From Cryobacterium sp. Y50 (GTDB lineage Bacteria; Actinomycetota; Actinomycetes; Actinomycetales; Microbacteriaceae), in assembly GCF_002929805.1 (NCBI RefSeq), contig NZ_PJJM01000097.1:62001-126000 (forward strand): a DNA stretch of 64,000 bases. Direction: 5' to 3'. The first letter of the stretch is position 1. Every line of letters begins with the position of its first letter. A program made the translations under genes and the position numbers. Below the pieces are notes generated by a model. It ran no database searches. It saw nothing but the letters and a program-made list of their open reading frames with translations, and was not told the origin of the DNA. This document shows positions 49,276 to 57,706 of this stretch, piece by piece.

Positions 49276-50399
49276 GAGCGTTCACTCCAAGCATCGGTCT
49301 TGCTCTCGGTCTGATCGGCGGGTGTGTCGGTGCGACCGCTCCGGTGGCCCATGCCACGGCCAGCACGGTCAGAACCCCCAGCACGGCCAGAACCCCCAGC
49401 ACGGTCAGAACCCCCAGCACGGCCAGAACCCCCAGCACGGTCAGAACCCCCAGCACGGCCAGATCGGTCGGCCCGGCCGGACGGCGCGCTGCCGCCCGCA
49501 TGGCCGGTGGTCCCGGTCGTGCTCGTCGTGCTCGTCGTGCGCTGCACGATCAGCTGTTGGAGCGACACGGGCGAAAGTTCCAGCCCGGCCGCCCGCGCCG
49601 CATCCCGTTCGGCTTCGCCGAGGCCGCCGACGGTGACCGAGGCGAGCCCGCCGATGCCATCTCGGGAAATGATGTCGCGGCCGGCGACGAAGGCATCGAC
49701 ATCCGTTTTCTTGCCGACGACGGTACTCGCGGTACCTCGCAGTTGGTCGGCGTCTTGGTTCATGAGAATGCGGCCTTCGTCGGTGACGATAACGTGCTCG
49801 AGCAGGTTGCTGACCTCGTCGATGAGGTGCGTCGACAAGATGACGGTGCGCGGATGCTCGGCGTAGTCCTCGAGCAGACGATCGTAGAAGATCTGCCGCG
49901 CGACCGCATCGAGCCCGAGATAGGGCTCATCGAAGAAGGTGAGCGGCGCGCGCGAGGCGAGTCCCACGATCACGCCGACCGCCGAGAGCTGCCCGCGGGA
50001 CAGCTTCTTAATCGGTCGCTTCAGCGGCAGCCGAAAGTCATCGACCAGTTGGGCTGCGAAGTCCGCGTCCCAGTTGGCGAAAAACCACGGCGCGCTCGCC
50101 AGCACGTGATCGGCCCGAAAACTGTCGGGATACTTCTGGCTCTCCTTGATGAAACAGAGCGACTGCAACACTCGCGCGTTCTCCACCGGCGAGGCTCCGA
50201 ACACCTCGAGGGTGCCGCTCGTCGCGAACTGCTGCCCGGTGAGCAGCTGCATCAGGGTGGTCTTGCCGGCGCCGTTGCGGCCCAGCAAGCCGTAGATCTT
50301 GTTGCCTTCGACCGTGAAACTCACGTCGTCGATCGCGGTGAAGGCCCCGAATTTCTTCGTGACGCCGGTGACGCGCACGGCTGGGTCGGTGAGGTTCAT
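49272..50399 (-). CDS. ABC transporter ATPase with repetitive C-terminal tail
   Basis: 375-residue ATPase. Walker A LGRNGAGKTT near residue 37-46, Walker B-like LTFFDEPYLGLD, a degenerate signature KLSRGQLSAVGVIVGLA (LSRGQ for LSGGQ), H-loop ILSTHLIDE. This matches YtrB/YtrE-type ATPases. From about residue 305 the protein becomes a Gly/Ser/Arg/Asp/Ala repeat (GGSDRAGGSGRA) encoded by the 18-bp minisatellite at 49361-49466, an unusual addition. Overlaps the GntR gene (upstream) and the permease gene (downstream) by 4 nt each. Confidence 0.88.
   Translation of the reverse strand: MNLTDPAVRVTGVTKKFGAFTAIDDVSFTVEGNKIYGLLGRNGAGKTTLMQLLTGQQFATSGTLEVFGASPVENARVLQSLCFIKESQKYPDSFRADHVLASAPWFFANWDADFAAQLVDDFRLPLKRPIKKLSRGQLSAVGVIVGLASRAPLTFFDEPYLGLDAVARQIFYDRLLEDYAEHPRTVILSTHLIDEVSNLLEHVIVTDEGRILMNQDADQLRGTASTVVGKKTDVDAFVAGRDIISRDGIGGLASVTVGGLGEAERDAARAAGLELSPVSLQQLIVQRTTSTTSTTGTTGHAGGSAPSGRADRSGRAGGSDRAGGSGRAGGSDRAGGSGRAGGSDRAGRGMGHRSGRTDTPADQTESKTDAWSERS
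49361..49466. repeat. 18-bp tandem repeat inside ABC ATPase gene
   Basis: Almost six units of CAGCACGGYCAGAACCCC, alternating T and C at the ninth base so the higher-order period is 36 bp. 18 bp is six codons, so the frame is preserved and each unit encodes a Gly/Ser/Arg/Ala hexapeptide on the minus strand. Direct repeats without spacers, hence not CRISPR. Copy number is likely to vary among strains. Confidence 0.9.
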
Positions 50400-50776
50400 G
50401 AGTTGCTCGCCTTTCTTTCGGTCACGGATTCTTCGTTGATCATGCCGGCGACCTGCTCCGCGGTGATGCCGAGCTTGGCGGCCTCGCTCAACAGTGGGCC
50501 CACGAAGTTGGCCCGAAACTGTTCCCTGCGAGCGCCGATAAGTCGTTCCCGCGCTCCGGATGCTACAAACATTCCAATTCCCCGCCTCTTGTAGAGAATG
50601 CCTTCTTCCACCAGGCGATTGACGCCCTTTCCCGCGGTGGCCGGGTTGATGCGGTGATAAGCCGCGAATTCATTGGTCGAGGGCACGGGAGTCTCCTCCT
50701 CGATGACGCCATCGATGATGTCGTTCTCGATCTGCTCCGCGATCTGCACGAAGATCGGTTTACCCGCTTCGATCAA
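50396..50776 (-). CDS. GntR-family regulator, YtrA type
   Basis: 126-residue short GntR regulator: N-terminal winged HTH (PIFVQIAEQIENDIIDG, VPSTNEFAAYHRINPATAGKGVNRLVEEGILYKRRGIGMFV) and only a ~45-residue C-terminal dimerisation helix region, typical of the YtrA subfamily that controls ABC transporter operons. First gene of the three-gene operon; probably autoregulates through the palindrome at 50827-50856. ATG at 50776. Confidence 0.92.
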   Translation of the reverse strand: MIEAGKPIFVQIAEQIENDIIDGVIEEETPVPSTNEFAAYHRINPATAGKGVNRLVEEGILYKRRGIGMFVASGARERLIGARREQFRANFVGPLLSEAAKLGITAEQVAGMINEESVTERKASNS

Positions 50777-50826
50777 GGACTGCCTGCTTTCAAAAGTGGA
50801 TGCTGCCGCCTGCTACCGGTTCATTG

Positions 50827-50856
50827 GTTAGTTGGTTATGTAACTAACTAACTACC
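50827..50856. promoter_or_regulatory. Palindromic operator candidate for the GntR regulator
   Basis: GTTAGTT (50828-50834) and AACTAAC (50843-50849) are perfect inverted repeats, extended by further TTAG/CTAA repeats (ACTAACTAACTA), about 50 nt upstream of the GntR start. AT-rich in a GC-rich genome and located at the expected promoter; likely autoregulatory site. Confidence 0.6.
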
Positions 50857-50903
50857 CAAGGGAGAGAATGTCAAGAGCAGACGGTCTGCGGTAGTTTGGA
50901 CTC

Positions 50904-50951
50904 ATGACTGGCGCCGGACTGACTGACCATTCTGGGCTGGACCGATCGTGA
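50904..50951 (+). other. Possible 15-codon leader ORF before the amine oxidase
   Basis: ATG at 50904 opens MTGAGLTDHSGLDRS and stops with TGA at 50949-50951, overlapping the GTG start (50948) of the amine oxidase in the GTGA arrangement seen at other coupled starts in this window. No Shine-Dalgarno is obvious for either. Could be a coupling leader peptide or chance. Confidence 0.25.
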
Positions 50952-52360
50952 AGCGGCGCACTTTTCTGCTCGGCACGGCGTCGGGTTTTTCAGTCCTGGC
51001 GCTTGCTGCGTGCGTTGCGCCGGAGCCAGTGCCGACGCCATCCGTTGCGCCCAGCACGCTCATGCCCTCACTGGTTCCGCAGCCGCTCTCCGTTTCCCGC
51101 ACCAATTGGTCCAGCGATCCCTTCTCCCGCGGATCCTTCAGCTACGCCGCCGTTGGAGCTACCCCGGAACACCGCGTTGCGCTCGGTCAGGCCGTCGATG
51201 CTCGGGTGTTTTTCGCCGGTGAAGCCACAGCAGTGGACGCGCCCGGCACGGTGCAGGGCGCCCGCGCGTCCGGCCTGCTCGCGGCCGGGCGGGTGCAGGA
51301 TGTCGCGGCTCCCGGCGAACGCATCACCATCGTCGGCGCCGGGATTGCCGGCATTACCGCGGCCCGCCAACTCGTCGATGCCGGCTACAACGTCGTCGTG
51401 ATCGAGGCGCGAGACCGCATTGGCGGGCGCATCGACACCGTCAGCGATGATTGGCCCTTTCCGATCGAACGGGGGCCGTCGTTCGTGCACCGTACTTCTG
51501 ACAACTTTCCGGGCGACGAGCTGACCGCGCTCGGGGTTAGCCTGCTGCCGTTCGTGCGCACTCCGGAGGTGCGTACCCGCGCGGGGGCGATCGTCGAGGT
51601 ATCAACGCTGGGCGCTCAGACTGTCACGGACGCCCTCGACTGGGCGGCGAATCAGCAGCAGGACGTTTCGGTTGAACGTGCCCTCATCGATTCGGGTGAA
51701 GCGAAACTTTCGAGTACGCCCGACTCCAACGGCCTGTCGGATGCCGACTGGCTTGAGTACGAGATTGCCACGAAGCTCAAGGTCGAAACCGGGGCAACGC
51801 CGAGTCAGCAGTCCGCCTGGTACACGACCGACATCGGTACCCCCGAGGACGACCAGATGGTGGTGGGCGGCTACTCCACGCTGCTGAAAAGTGACGCCGA
51901 CGGTCTGGAGCTGCTGCTCTCGAGCGTGGTCAACCGGGTTGCCCACGACGACGGTGGCGTGAGTCTGCGTCTCGGCACCGGTGAGTCGCTCTCGGCCGAC
52001 CGGGTCATTCTCACTGTGCCGCTTGGCGTGTTGCAGACTGCCGCGATCGAATTTTCGCCGGCGCTGCCCTTCGCGCATCGCGGTGCCATTGCTGCCCTGG
52101 GCATGGGGGTTCTCGACAAGGTCTGGCTGCGCTTCGACGAGGCGTTCTGGGACACCGAGGCCTGGGTCTGGACCATCGTCGGCGAAGACGCCGATTTTCC
52201 GGTCTGGGTGAACATGATGCCGCTCACCGGGGAGCCCATTCTCATGGGGGTCGTCGCCGCCGAGAACGCCACTCGGCTGTCCGAGCTCGATGACGAGCAG
52301 TTCTTGTCGGCCGCACTCACCGCACTCGAGCCCTTCCTGGCCGTTCCCGACGCAGGGTAG
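50948..52360 (+). CDS. Flavin amine oxidase-like lipoprotein, circularly permuted order
   Basis: 470 residues. The N-terminus has a Tat-like KRRTFLLG and lipobox LAAC (Cys22), so the protein is probably exported folded and lipid-anchored. Segments usually at the C-terminus of flavin monoamine/polyamine oxidases come first: W54-SSDPFSRGSFSYAAVG (to 70), FFAGEAT (88-94), GTVQGARASG (100-109). Then the FAD Rossmann motif ITIVGAGIAG (126-135) and EARDRIGGR (153-161), normally N-terminal. The middle domain follows (TVPLGVLQ, ALGMGVLDKVWLRF), and the protein stops at PFLAVPDAG, where a normal enzyme would continue with the W..DP segment. All parts are present, so it is a rearranged rather than truncated enzyme. 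Substrate unknown. GTG start at 50948. Confidence 0.85.
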   Translation: MKRRTFLLGTASGFSVLALAACVAPEPVPTPSVAPSTLMPSLVPQPLSVSRTNWSSDPFSRGSFSYAAVGATPEHRVALGQAVDARVFFAGEATAVDAPGTVQGARASGLLAAGRVQDVAAPGERITIVGAGIAGITAARQLVDAGYNVVVIEARDRIGGRIDTVSDDWPFPIERGPSFVHRTSDNFPGDELTALGVSLLPFVRTPEVRTRAGAIVEVSTLGAQTVTDALDWAANQQQDVSVERALIDSGEAKLSSTPDSNGLSDADWLEYEIATKLKVETGATPSQQSAWYTTDIGTPEDDQMVVGGYSTLLKSDADGLELLLSSVVNRVAHDDGGVSLRLGTGESLSADRVILTVPLGVLQTAAIEFSPALPFAHRGAIAALGMGVLDKVWLRFDEAFWDTEAWVWTIVGEDADFPVWVNMMPLTGEPILMGVVAAENATRLSELDDEQFLSAALTALEPFLAVPDAG

Positions 52361-52366
52361 CGCGGC

Positions 52367-53026
52367 TCAGAGCGACGAACGCCACGGCGGCAGCAGGTGC
52401 CGCGGCATCCGCTTCAATCGGGTGATCCAGGTGAGCAGCGCAGCAATTCCCGTGATGATTGCCACGATGATCAGGCAATAGAACACGGTCTCACCGGGGC
52501 CGCTGACCTGCCGGGCATCGAGAAAGAAGTACGGATACCAGCCGACGATCGGCCCGCGGATGAGCGTGAACACGAGCCAAACAATAGGAAACACGATGGC
52601 CCAGCCCAGATATTTCCACGGTAGGCGGGCTTTGAACGGGTCGACCATCCAGTCGATCAGGGCGAGGGCCGGAATGATGAAGTGCAGCAGCCGGCTCGAC
52701 CACGGCACTTCGATGGAATAGTTAGCGCCAGAGGACTGCCACACGATGATGCCGTAGACCACCCCGGAGACCAGAATGTAGGTCGTCACCATGGCGCGCA
52801 ACATGTCGAGCCAGGCCGGGTCGATCGGCCGTCGCAGTGCCACGATGGCCGCCGTGACGATCACGGCGACCGCTGCGATGGAGCTTTGCACAGTGAAGTA
52901 GCTGAAGAAATTCGCGATGGCAAAGGTCGCGACCCCGAGCGTGTAGTAGAAATAGCCGCTCAGGGCGAAAAGTCCGGCTCCGGCCAGACCGAGGCGCGCC
53001 AGTGCGAACGCTGTGCGCGTCGTCAT
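52367..53026 (-). CDS. Pr6Pr-family membrane protein
   Basis: 219-residue membrane protein with six hydrophobic segments, matching the Pr6Pr (FAR-17a/AIG1-like) family: YFYYTLGVATFAIANFFSYFTVQSS, LLHFIIPALALIDWMVD, ISFIL-type PWKYLGWAIVFPIVWLVFTLIRG and WYPYFFLD. Function unproven in bacteria. ATG 53026 is favoured (GGGGGA 5 nt upstream); ATG 53068 would add 14 residues. Convergent with the amine oxidase, 6-nt gap. Confidence 0.85.
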   Translation of the reverse strand: MTTRTAFALARLGLAGAGLFALSGYFYYTLGVATFAIANFFSYFTVQSSIAAVAVIVTAAIVALRRPIDPAWLDMLRAMVTTYILVSGVVYGIIVWQSSGANYSIEVPWSSRLLHFIIPALALIDWMVDPFKARLPWKYLGWAIVFPIVWLVFTLIRGPIVGWYPYFFLDARQVSGPGETVFYCLIIVAIITGIAALLTWITRLKRMPRHLLPPWRSSL

Positions 53027-53098
53027 TGGCGTCCCCCGACGGGGCCCTCGCGCGCGGTCATAACGCAACGCTACGCCAGCGTCGGGGGCGATTTGACC

Positions 53099-53368
53099 CT
53101 AGTCGGTGATCTGAAAGTCGCTTTCGCCGGTCGCGGCGATGTCGCTCACTTCGAGCGTCGTGACGACGGCATACCGTGGGCCGGTTTCGAGCCAGCGCAA
53201 CATGCGCAAAACGGATGCCTCCCAACCCTCGATCTCGAGTTCCACCGTTTCGTTCGAGCGGTTGCGGCAGTACCCGACGAGTCCCAAATGCCGGGCTTTG
53301 GCAGCGGCATGGTAGCGGAATCCGACGCCCTGCACCTCGCCGTGGGCCCGCACTCGTTTACGTATCAC
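53099..53368 (-). CDS. acyP: Acylphosphatase
   Basis: 89-residue acylphosphatase hydrolysing carboxyl-phosphate bonds such as acetyl phosphate. The motif GEVQGVGFR holds the phosphate-binding Arg18, and the catalytic Asn36 lies in CRNRSNETVEL. Length and ferredoxin-like fold are typical. ATG at 53368. Confidence 0.93.
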   Translation of the reverse strand: MIRKRVRAHGEVQGVGFRYHAAAKARHLGLVGYCRNRSNETVELEIEGWEASVLRMLRWLETGPRYAVVTTLEVSDIAATGESDFQITD

Positions 53369-53425
53369 TCCACTATTGTGCGGTGGACGCTGCCGCAGCG
53401 CGAGCCTCGCGGTGCTGCAACACAG

Positions 53426-54655
53426 CTAGTCGCCCACCCGCAGGCTCAGCCACAACGTAAGCGTGTCGTCGGCGTTGTCGAGGTCGATTCCGAACAGGTC
53501 GTGCACCCGCCGCAAACGATAGCGCAGCGTGTTCTGGTGCACCGACAGCAAGGTGGCCGTTCTGGCCGAGTCTCGCCCGCAGTCGAGGTAGGTGCGCAGG
53601 GTCGCGGCATACTCGGTGCCGGCGCGGGCATCGAGGTCGAGCACCGCCTGCGCCTGTGCCGAAAATAGCCGCGGGGTATCCCGAAGCACCTGCCCGAGTT
53701 CGAGCAGACTCAGCCGACTGCCGACGTTCCGCGCGCTGACGACCGGGCCGGTGTCGGCTGAATGGTCCGTCAGCAGGAGGACCAAATCCGCGTCCCGCCG
53801 TGACCGGCTGATCGTGTCGACTCTGGTCACCCGCGAGCCAACGGATGCCCGCAGCACGATTCGCATCGCTGCCGTAGCCCGGGTCACCAATCGAGCGGCC
53901 ATTGCCTCAATGCCGATCAGTTGTGTGTCGTCGAGCTGCCCGCCGAAAAACAGGGCGTAGATCGTGGTGCCGATAGCTACACACTCCGTGCCGCTCTGGT
54001 GCGCTTCGCAGGACATCGCCACCAGATCAACCAGCCGGTTCAGGCGCAACTCGTCGCCCGCGGGGCCGAACTGCGGTCGAAACGCCAGAGCCACGAACGG
54101 GCCGGCCAAGTCGAGGCCGAGCTGGGCGGCGACGAGTCGGGCATCCGCATCACCGTCGAGCAGCCGGCGCAGCAGCACCGCGCGTTGCGCCCGAGCCAGG
54201 TCGGCCGCGCTGCGGGCGCGCAGAATGTGCAGCGCTGCGATGGCTGCCGCGCGTTCAAGCTCGGTGGCGGCAGCATCGTCGAGTGAACCGGTAACGTCGA
54301 CGACCCAGATCGACCCGAGGGGCTCGGCGCCGGCCCGCACGGCGACCGCCAATCGGGCCAGCCCCACCGGCACGGCGGGTTCGCCCGGCAGGTTCGGTGT
54401 CATCGCCCCGGGTAACCGAACTGCGCCGGACGTCCGAAACAGTGAGGCGTAGGCTTCGGCGTTATCGGGCAGGTCGGGCACCTGACGGCCCAGAATGCCA
54501 TCGCGCCTGGTGCCATCGATCGGTTGGTCTGGCAGCGTGGAATACGCGAGGACCCGAGTCTGCAGGTCTTCGATCGCGGTCGCGCCGCCGACCATCGCGG
54601 CGATCGCATTCGCCAGCGCGAACAGGTCACCGACCGGCAACCCGACGCTAGTCAT
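53426..54655 (-). CDS. PucR-family transcriptional regulator
   Basis: 409-residue activator/regulator with an N-terminal GAF-like region, central GGDEF-like domain remnant and a C-terminal PucR HTH: LRTYLDCGRDSARTATLLSVHQNTLRYRLRRV, ending LWLSLRVGD. ATG 54655 is chosen (GGTGGA upstream) over 54694. It is divergent from the GNAT/racemase/amino acid transport cluster and probably controls it; PucR proteins typically regulate nitrogen-compound catabolism. The shared 104-nt spacer should hold both promoters. Confidence 0.9.
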   Translation of the reverse strand: MTSVGLPVGDLFALANAIAAMVGGATAIEDLQTRVLAYSTLPDQPIDGTRRDGILGRQVPDLPDNAEAYASLFRTSGAVRLPGAMTPNLPGEPAVPVGLARLAVAVRAGAEPLGSIWVVDVTGSLDDAAATELERAAAIAALHILRARSAADLARAQRAVLLRRLLDGDADARLVAAQLGLDLAGPFVALAFRPQFGPAGDELRLNRLVDLVAMSCEAHQSGTECVAIGTTIYALFFGGQLDDTQLIGIEAMAARLVTRATAAMRIVLRASVGSRVTRVDTISRSRRDADLVLLLTDHSADTGPVVSARNVGSRLSLLELGQVLRDTPRLFSAQAQAVLDLDARAGTEYAATLRTYLDCGRDSARTATLLSVHQNTLRYRLRRVHDLFGIDLDNADDTLTLWLSLRVGD

Positions 54656-54759
54656 TCGTCCACCATACCCATCCGCTTTGTGCTGCACGACCATAACCAG
54701 GCTCTTTCTTGATGCTAAGCGCTAAAGATCGGGGGCTGCGACCCGACCACACTGGGCAG

Positions 54760-55626
54760 ATGTCCCCGCAACAGTCCCTCGTCGTAATCACCGAGCAGGC
54801 CCGGGCCGCCGCGCTGGTCGCCGCCGAATCGGCCCGTGTGCGAGTGAGCGACGAGGGCAGCCTCGCGGGGCTGCTCGAGATCGAACAGCTGTTCAATACG
54901 GTCTGGCTGCTGCCGCCCGGCGAGAGCGCGATGCCGTCCGAGCTGCTGCGCAGCATCAGCCACGCGGGCTGCAACGTCACAGCTGCCCGCGACCAGACCG
55001 GCCGCCTCGTCGGCGCCGCTGCGGCGATCGTTACCCCGAAGTCCGCGTCGATGTACTCCCTGATTGCCGGGGTGCTGCCCGGAATCAGTGATCGCGGCGT
55101 CGGCTTCGCCCTGAAGCAGCACCAGCGGGCCTGGGGTCTGGCCCGCGACCTGACCGAAATGACCTGGACCTTCGACCCTCTGGTCAGCCGCAACGCCCGC
55201 TTCAACCTCAGTAAACTCGGCGCCTGCGCGAGCGAGTACGCCATCGACTTCTACGGCCCGATGCAGGGCGATATGAACGCCAACGACGAAAGCGACCGCC
55301 TGGTCGCGGTCTGGCCGCTCACGAGCGCAGAATCGGTCGCCTGCAGCGAGAACCGCCCGACACCGGTCGATCGCCCCTCCCACAGCCCGAGCGATGTGCT
55401 TAGAGAAGGCCCCGACGGCGACCCCGTGCTCGTGGCGGCGGCTGACTCTCTGTGGTGCCGGGTCCCGACCGACATTGTGGCGCTGCGCGCGCAGAACTCA
55501 CAGCTCGCGGCCGAGTGGCGGCGCAGCATCCGTTCTATCTTTACCGACGTATTCGCTTCGGGGCAGATAGCCCGCGGGGTCAGCCGTGACGGCTGGTACC
55601 GACTCTCACCAGGAGGAACAGCATGA
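54760..55626 (+). CDS. GNAT-like acyltransferase (COG3375 type) next to racemase gene
   Basis: 288-residue predicted GNAT-superfamily protein; YSLIAGVLPGISDRGVGFALKQHQR matches the acyl-CoA-binding loop, followed by MTWTFDPLVSRNARFNLSKLG, typical of this family. In Geobacillus a GNAT neighbour of N-succinylamino acid racemase succinylates D-amino acids; the same role is inferred here from context. ATG 54760 and 54709 are both possible starts; neither has a clear Shine-Dalgarno. ATGA overlap with the racemase gene. Confidence 0.75.
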   Translation: MSPQQSLVVITEQARAAALVAAESARVRVSDEGSLAGLLEIEQLFNTVWLLPPGESAMPSELLRSISHAGCNVTAARDQTGRLVGAAAAIVTPKSASMYSLIAGVLPGISDRGVGFALKQHQRAWGLARDLTEMTWTFDPLVSRNARFNLSKLGACASEYAIDFYGPMQGDMNANDESDRLVAVWPLTSAESVACSENRPTPVDRPSHSPSDVLREGPDGDPVLVAAADSLWCRVPTDIVALRAQNSQLAAEWRRSIRSIFTDVFASGQIARGVSRDGWYRLSPGGTA

Positions 55627-56732
55627 AAATTGAGACCATCGAGCTACGCCGGGTGCGCCTGCCGCTGGTGCGGCCGTTCCGCACCTCGTTCGGCACCTCG
55701 ACCGAGCGTGAGGTGACCGTGGTGCGCGTGATCACAGCGGATGCCGAAGGCTGGGCCGAGTGTGCCGCCGACGCGCACCCCCTGTACAGTTCCGAATTTC
55801 TGGACGCGAGTGACCTGGTTATTCGCGACCACCTCGTGCCTCGGCTGCAGGCACTCGGCGACCGGCTCAGTGCCGAACTGGTCGCCACAGCCCTGGAGCC
55901 GGTCAAAGGCCACATGATGAGCAAGGCTGTGCTCGAAACGGCCATCCTTGACGCGCAACTGAAAAGCACCGGTGTCTCGTTCGGCAGTCACCTCGGCGCA
56001 GTGCGGGACACCGTGCCGGCTGGCGTTTCGGTCGGCATCATGGATTCCATCCCCGAACTGCTCGACGCCGTCGCCGGCTACCTCGCCGAGGGCTACCTGC
56101 GCATCAAACTGAAAATCGAACCCGGCTGGGACCTGGCCCCGGTGCAAGCGGTGCGCGAAAAGTTCGGCCCTGACGTGCTGCTGCAAGTTGACGCGAACAC
56201 CGCGTACACCCTCGCCGATTCCCGTCACCTTGCCCGGCTCGACCCCTTCGACCTGGTGCTGATGGAACAGCCGATGAAGGAGGACGACATGCTGGGCCAC
56301 GCCAACCTGGCCAGGCTCATCTCCACACCGATCTGCCTCGACGAATCGATCGAATCGGCCCGCGACGCCGCGACGGCGATCACTCTCGGTGCCTGCAGCA
56401 TCATCAACGTGAAGCCGGCCCGGGTCGGCGGCTACCTCGAAGCCCGGCGCATCCACGACGTCGCTGCGGCGCACGGCGTGCCGGTCTGGTGCGGCGGCAT
56501 GCTCGAAACCGGCATCGGCCGAGCAGCGAACGTGGCCCTCGCCGCGCTGCCGAACTTCGTACTGCCGGGGGATACCTCGGCCTCGAACCGGTACTTCGCG
56601 CAGGACCTCACCGCACCGTTCGAGCTGGAAAACGGTCACCTGCGGGTGCCCACTGGGCCGGGCATCGGCGTGGAGGTACTGCCCGACGTGCTGGCCAGCG
56701 TTACCGCCAGCACTGACAGCATCCGTTTCTAG
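55623..56732 (+). CDS. N-acylamino acid racemase / o-succinylbenzoate synthase-like enolase
   Basis: 369-residue MenC-type enolase-superfamily enzyme. Acid/base Lys162 and Lys164 (RIKLKIEPG), metal ligands Asp190 (VDANTAY), Glu215 (LMEQPM), Asp240 (CLDESI) and the second base Lys264 (NVKPARVGG) are all present. Absence of other menaquinone genes and linkage to a GNAT gene and an amino acid importer favour N-acyl- or N-succinylamino acid racemase over menaquinone synthesis. GGAGG 7 nt before ATG 55623. Confidence 0.9.
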   Translation: MKIETIELRRVRLPLVRPFRTSFGTSTEREVTVVRVITADAEGWAECAADAHPLYSSEFLDASDLVIRDHLVPRLQALGDRLSAELVATALEPVKGHMMSKAVLETAILDAQLKSTGVSFGSHLGAVRDTVPAGVSVGIMDSIPELLDAVAGYLAEGYLRIKLKIEPGWDLAPVQAVREKFGPDVLLQVDANTAYTLADSRHLARLDPFDLVLMEQPMKEDDMLGHANLARLISTPICLDESIESARDAATAITLGACSIINVKPARVGGYLEARRIHDVAAAHGVPVWCGGMLETGIGRAANVALAALPNFVLPGDTSASNRYFAQDLTAPFELENGHLRVPTGPGIGVEVLPDVLASVTASTDSIRF

Positions 56733-56757
56733 CATTTTCAATCAACAGGAGACAGCC

Positions 56758-57702
56758 ATGACCCTGCACGTGAAGCTCGAAACCCGCTCTCCTCGCCGGC
56801 TGACCTGGCCGGCGCTCGCCTCTCTCGGCTTTGTGGCCGGGCTGGTCTTGAGCGGATGCTCGGCCACCGTTGACAGCACGGAACCCGCCGCGATCACCGG
56901 CGGCGTCGACCCGGCCGCCGCGGCCGCCCTGCCCGAATCGATCAAATCGGCCGGAATCATCAAGGCCGCTTCCGACATTCCCTACCCGCCAATGGAAATG
57001 TACGACGCCGAACAGAACATCACAGGCTTCGACCACGACCTCGCGGCTGCGCTCGGCGTCAAGCTGGGCGTGCGCTTCGAACTGCAAAAACAGGCGTTCG
57101 CCACCGCGATTCCGTCGCTGAAAGCCGGCAAGAACGACGTGATCATGTCGGGCATGAACGACACCAAGGAACGTCAGGGCACCCTCGACTTCGTCGATTA
57201 CTTCCACGCCGGATTCTCCATCCTCGTGCTCGCCGGCAACCCTGAGAACATATCCGGGGTACTCGACCTGTGCGGCAAGGAGGTCGCCGTGCCCAAGGCC
57301 ACCGTGCAGGCTGACATTCTGCGAGGCTACGACGCGGAGTGCACGACGGCCGGCCCTGGCCCGGTGATCATCTCCGAACTGCCCGGCGAAACCGAGGTGC
57401 AGACCGCCGTTCGGTCCGGCCGGGCCGTCGCCGAGGTCGTCGACTCGGCCGTCGCGGCGCACACCGCGCAGACCGCCGGCGACGGAGAGATGTTCGAGGT
57501 CATCACCGACGAGGCGAACCCGAGCGGGTACAGCCCGGTTTACAGCGGAATCGGCATCCTCAAGGAGAACAGCGAACTGAGCGAGGCGATTCACCTCGCT
57601 CTGGTGGCGACCATTGCCGATGGCAGCTACACCGACATTCTGGCCAAGTACGACCTCACGAACTATGGGCTCGACGAGGCCGGCTTCAACCTCGGGTCGT
57701 GA
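56758..57702 (+). CDS. Amino acid ABC transporter binding lipoprotein (system B)
   Basis: 314-residue family 3 solute-binding protein. Long positively charged n-region, lipobox VLSGC near residue 33, then IIKAASDIPYPPMEMYDAEQ, ITGFDHDLAAALG and KNDVIMSGMNDTKERQGTLDFVDYF. Paralogue of the system A protein at 26378, sharing the ALPESIKSAG-type mature N-terminus. AGGAGA upstream of ATG 56758. Linked to the racemase, so the ligand may be a D-amino acid or N-acylamino acid (inference). Confidence 0.93.
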   Translation: MTLHVKLETRSPRRLTWPALASLGFVAGLVLSGCSATVDSTEPAAITGGVDPAAAAALPESIKSAGIIKAASDIPYPPMEMYDAEQNITGFDHDLAAALGVKLGVRFELQKQAFATAIPSLKAGKNDVIMSGMNDTKERQGTLDFVDYFHAGFSILVLAGNPENISGVLDLCGKEVAVPKATVQADILRGYDAECTTAGPGPVIISELPGETEVQTAVRSGRAVAEVVDSAVAAHTAQTAGDGEMFEVITDEANPSGYSPVYSGIGILKENSELSEAIHLALVATIADGSYTDILAKYDLTNYGLDEAGFNLGS

Positions 57703-57706
57703 CCTG

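Noticed and set aside
49361-49466. Possible CRISPR array
   Set aside because: Contiguous 18-bp direct repeats without spacers, in frame inside a gene; no cas genes.
49344-50594. Long plus-strand open frame antisense to the ABC ATPase (416 codons, with HGQNPQ repeats)
   Set aside because: It is the shadow of a well-supported ATPase gene with Walker motifs on the minus strand; the repeats are the complement of its minisatellite.
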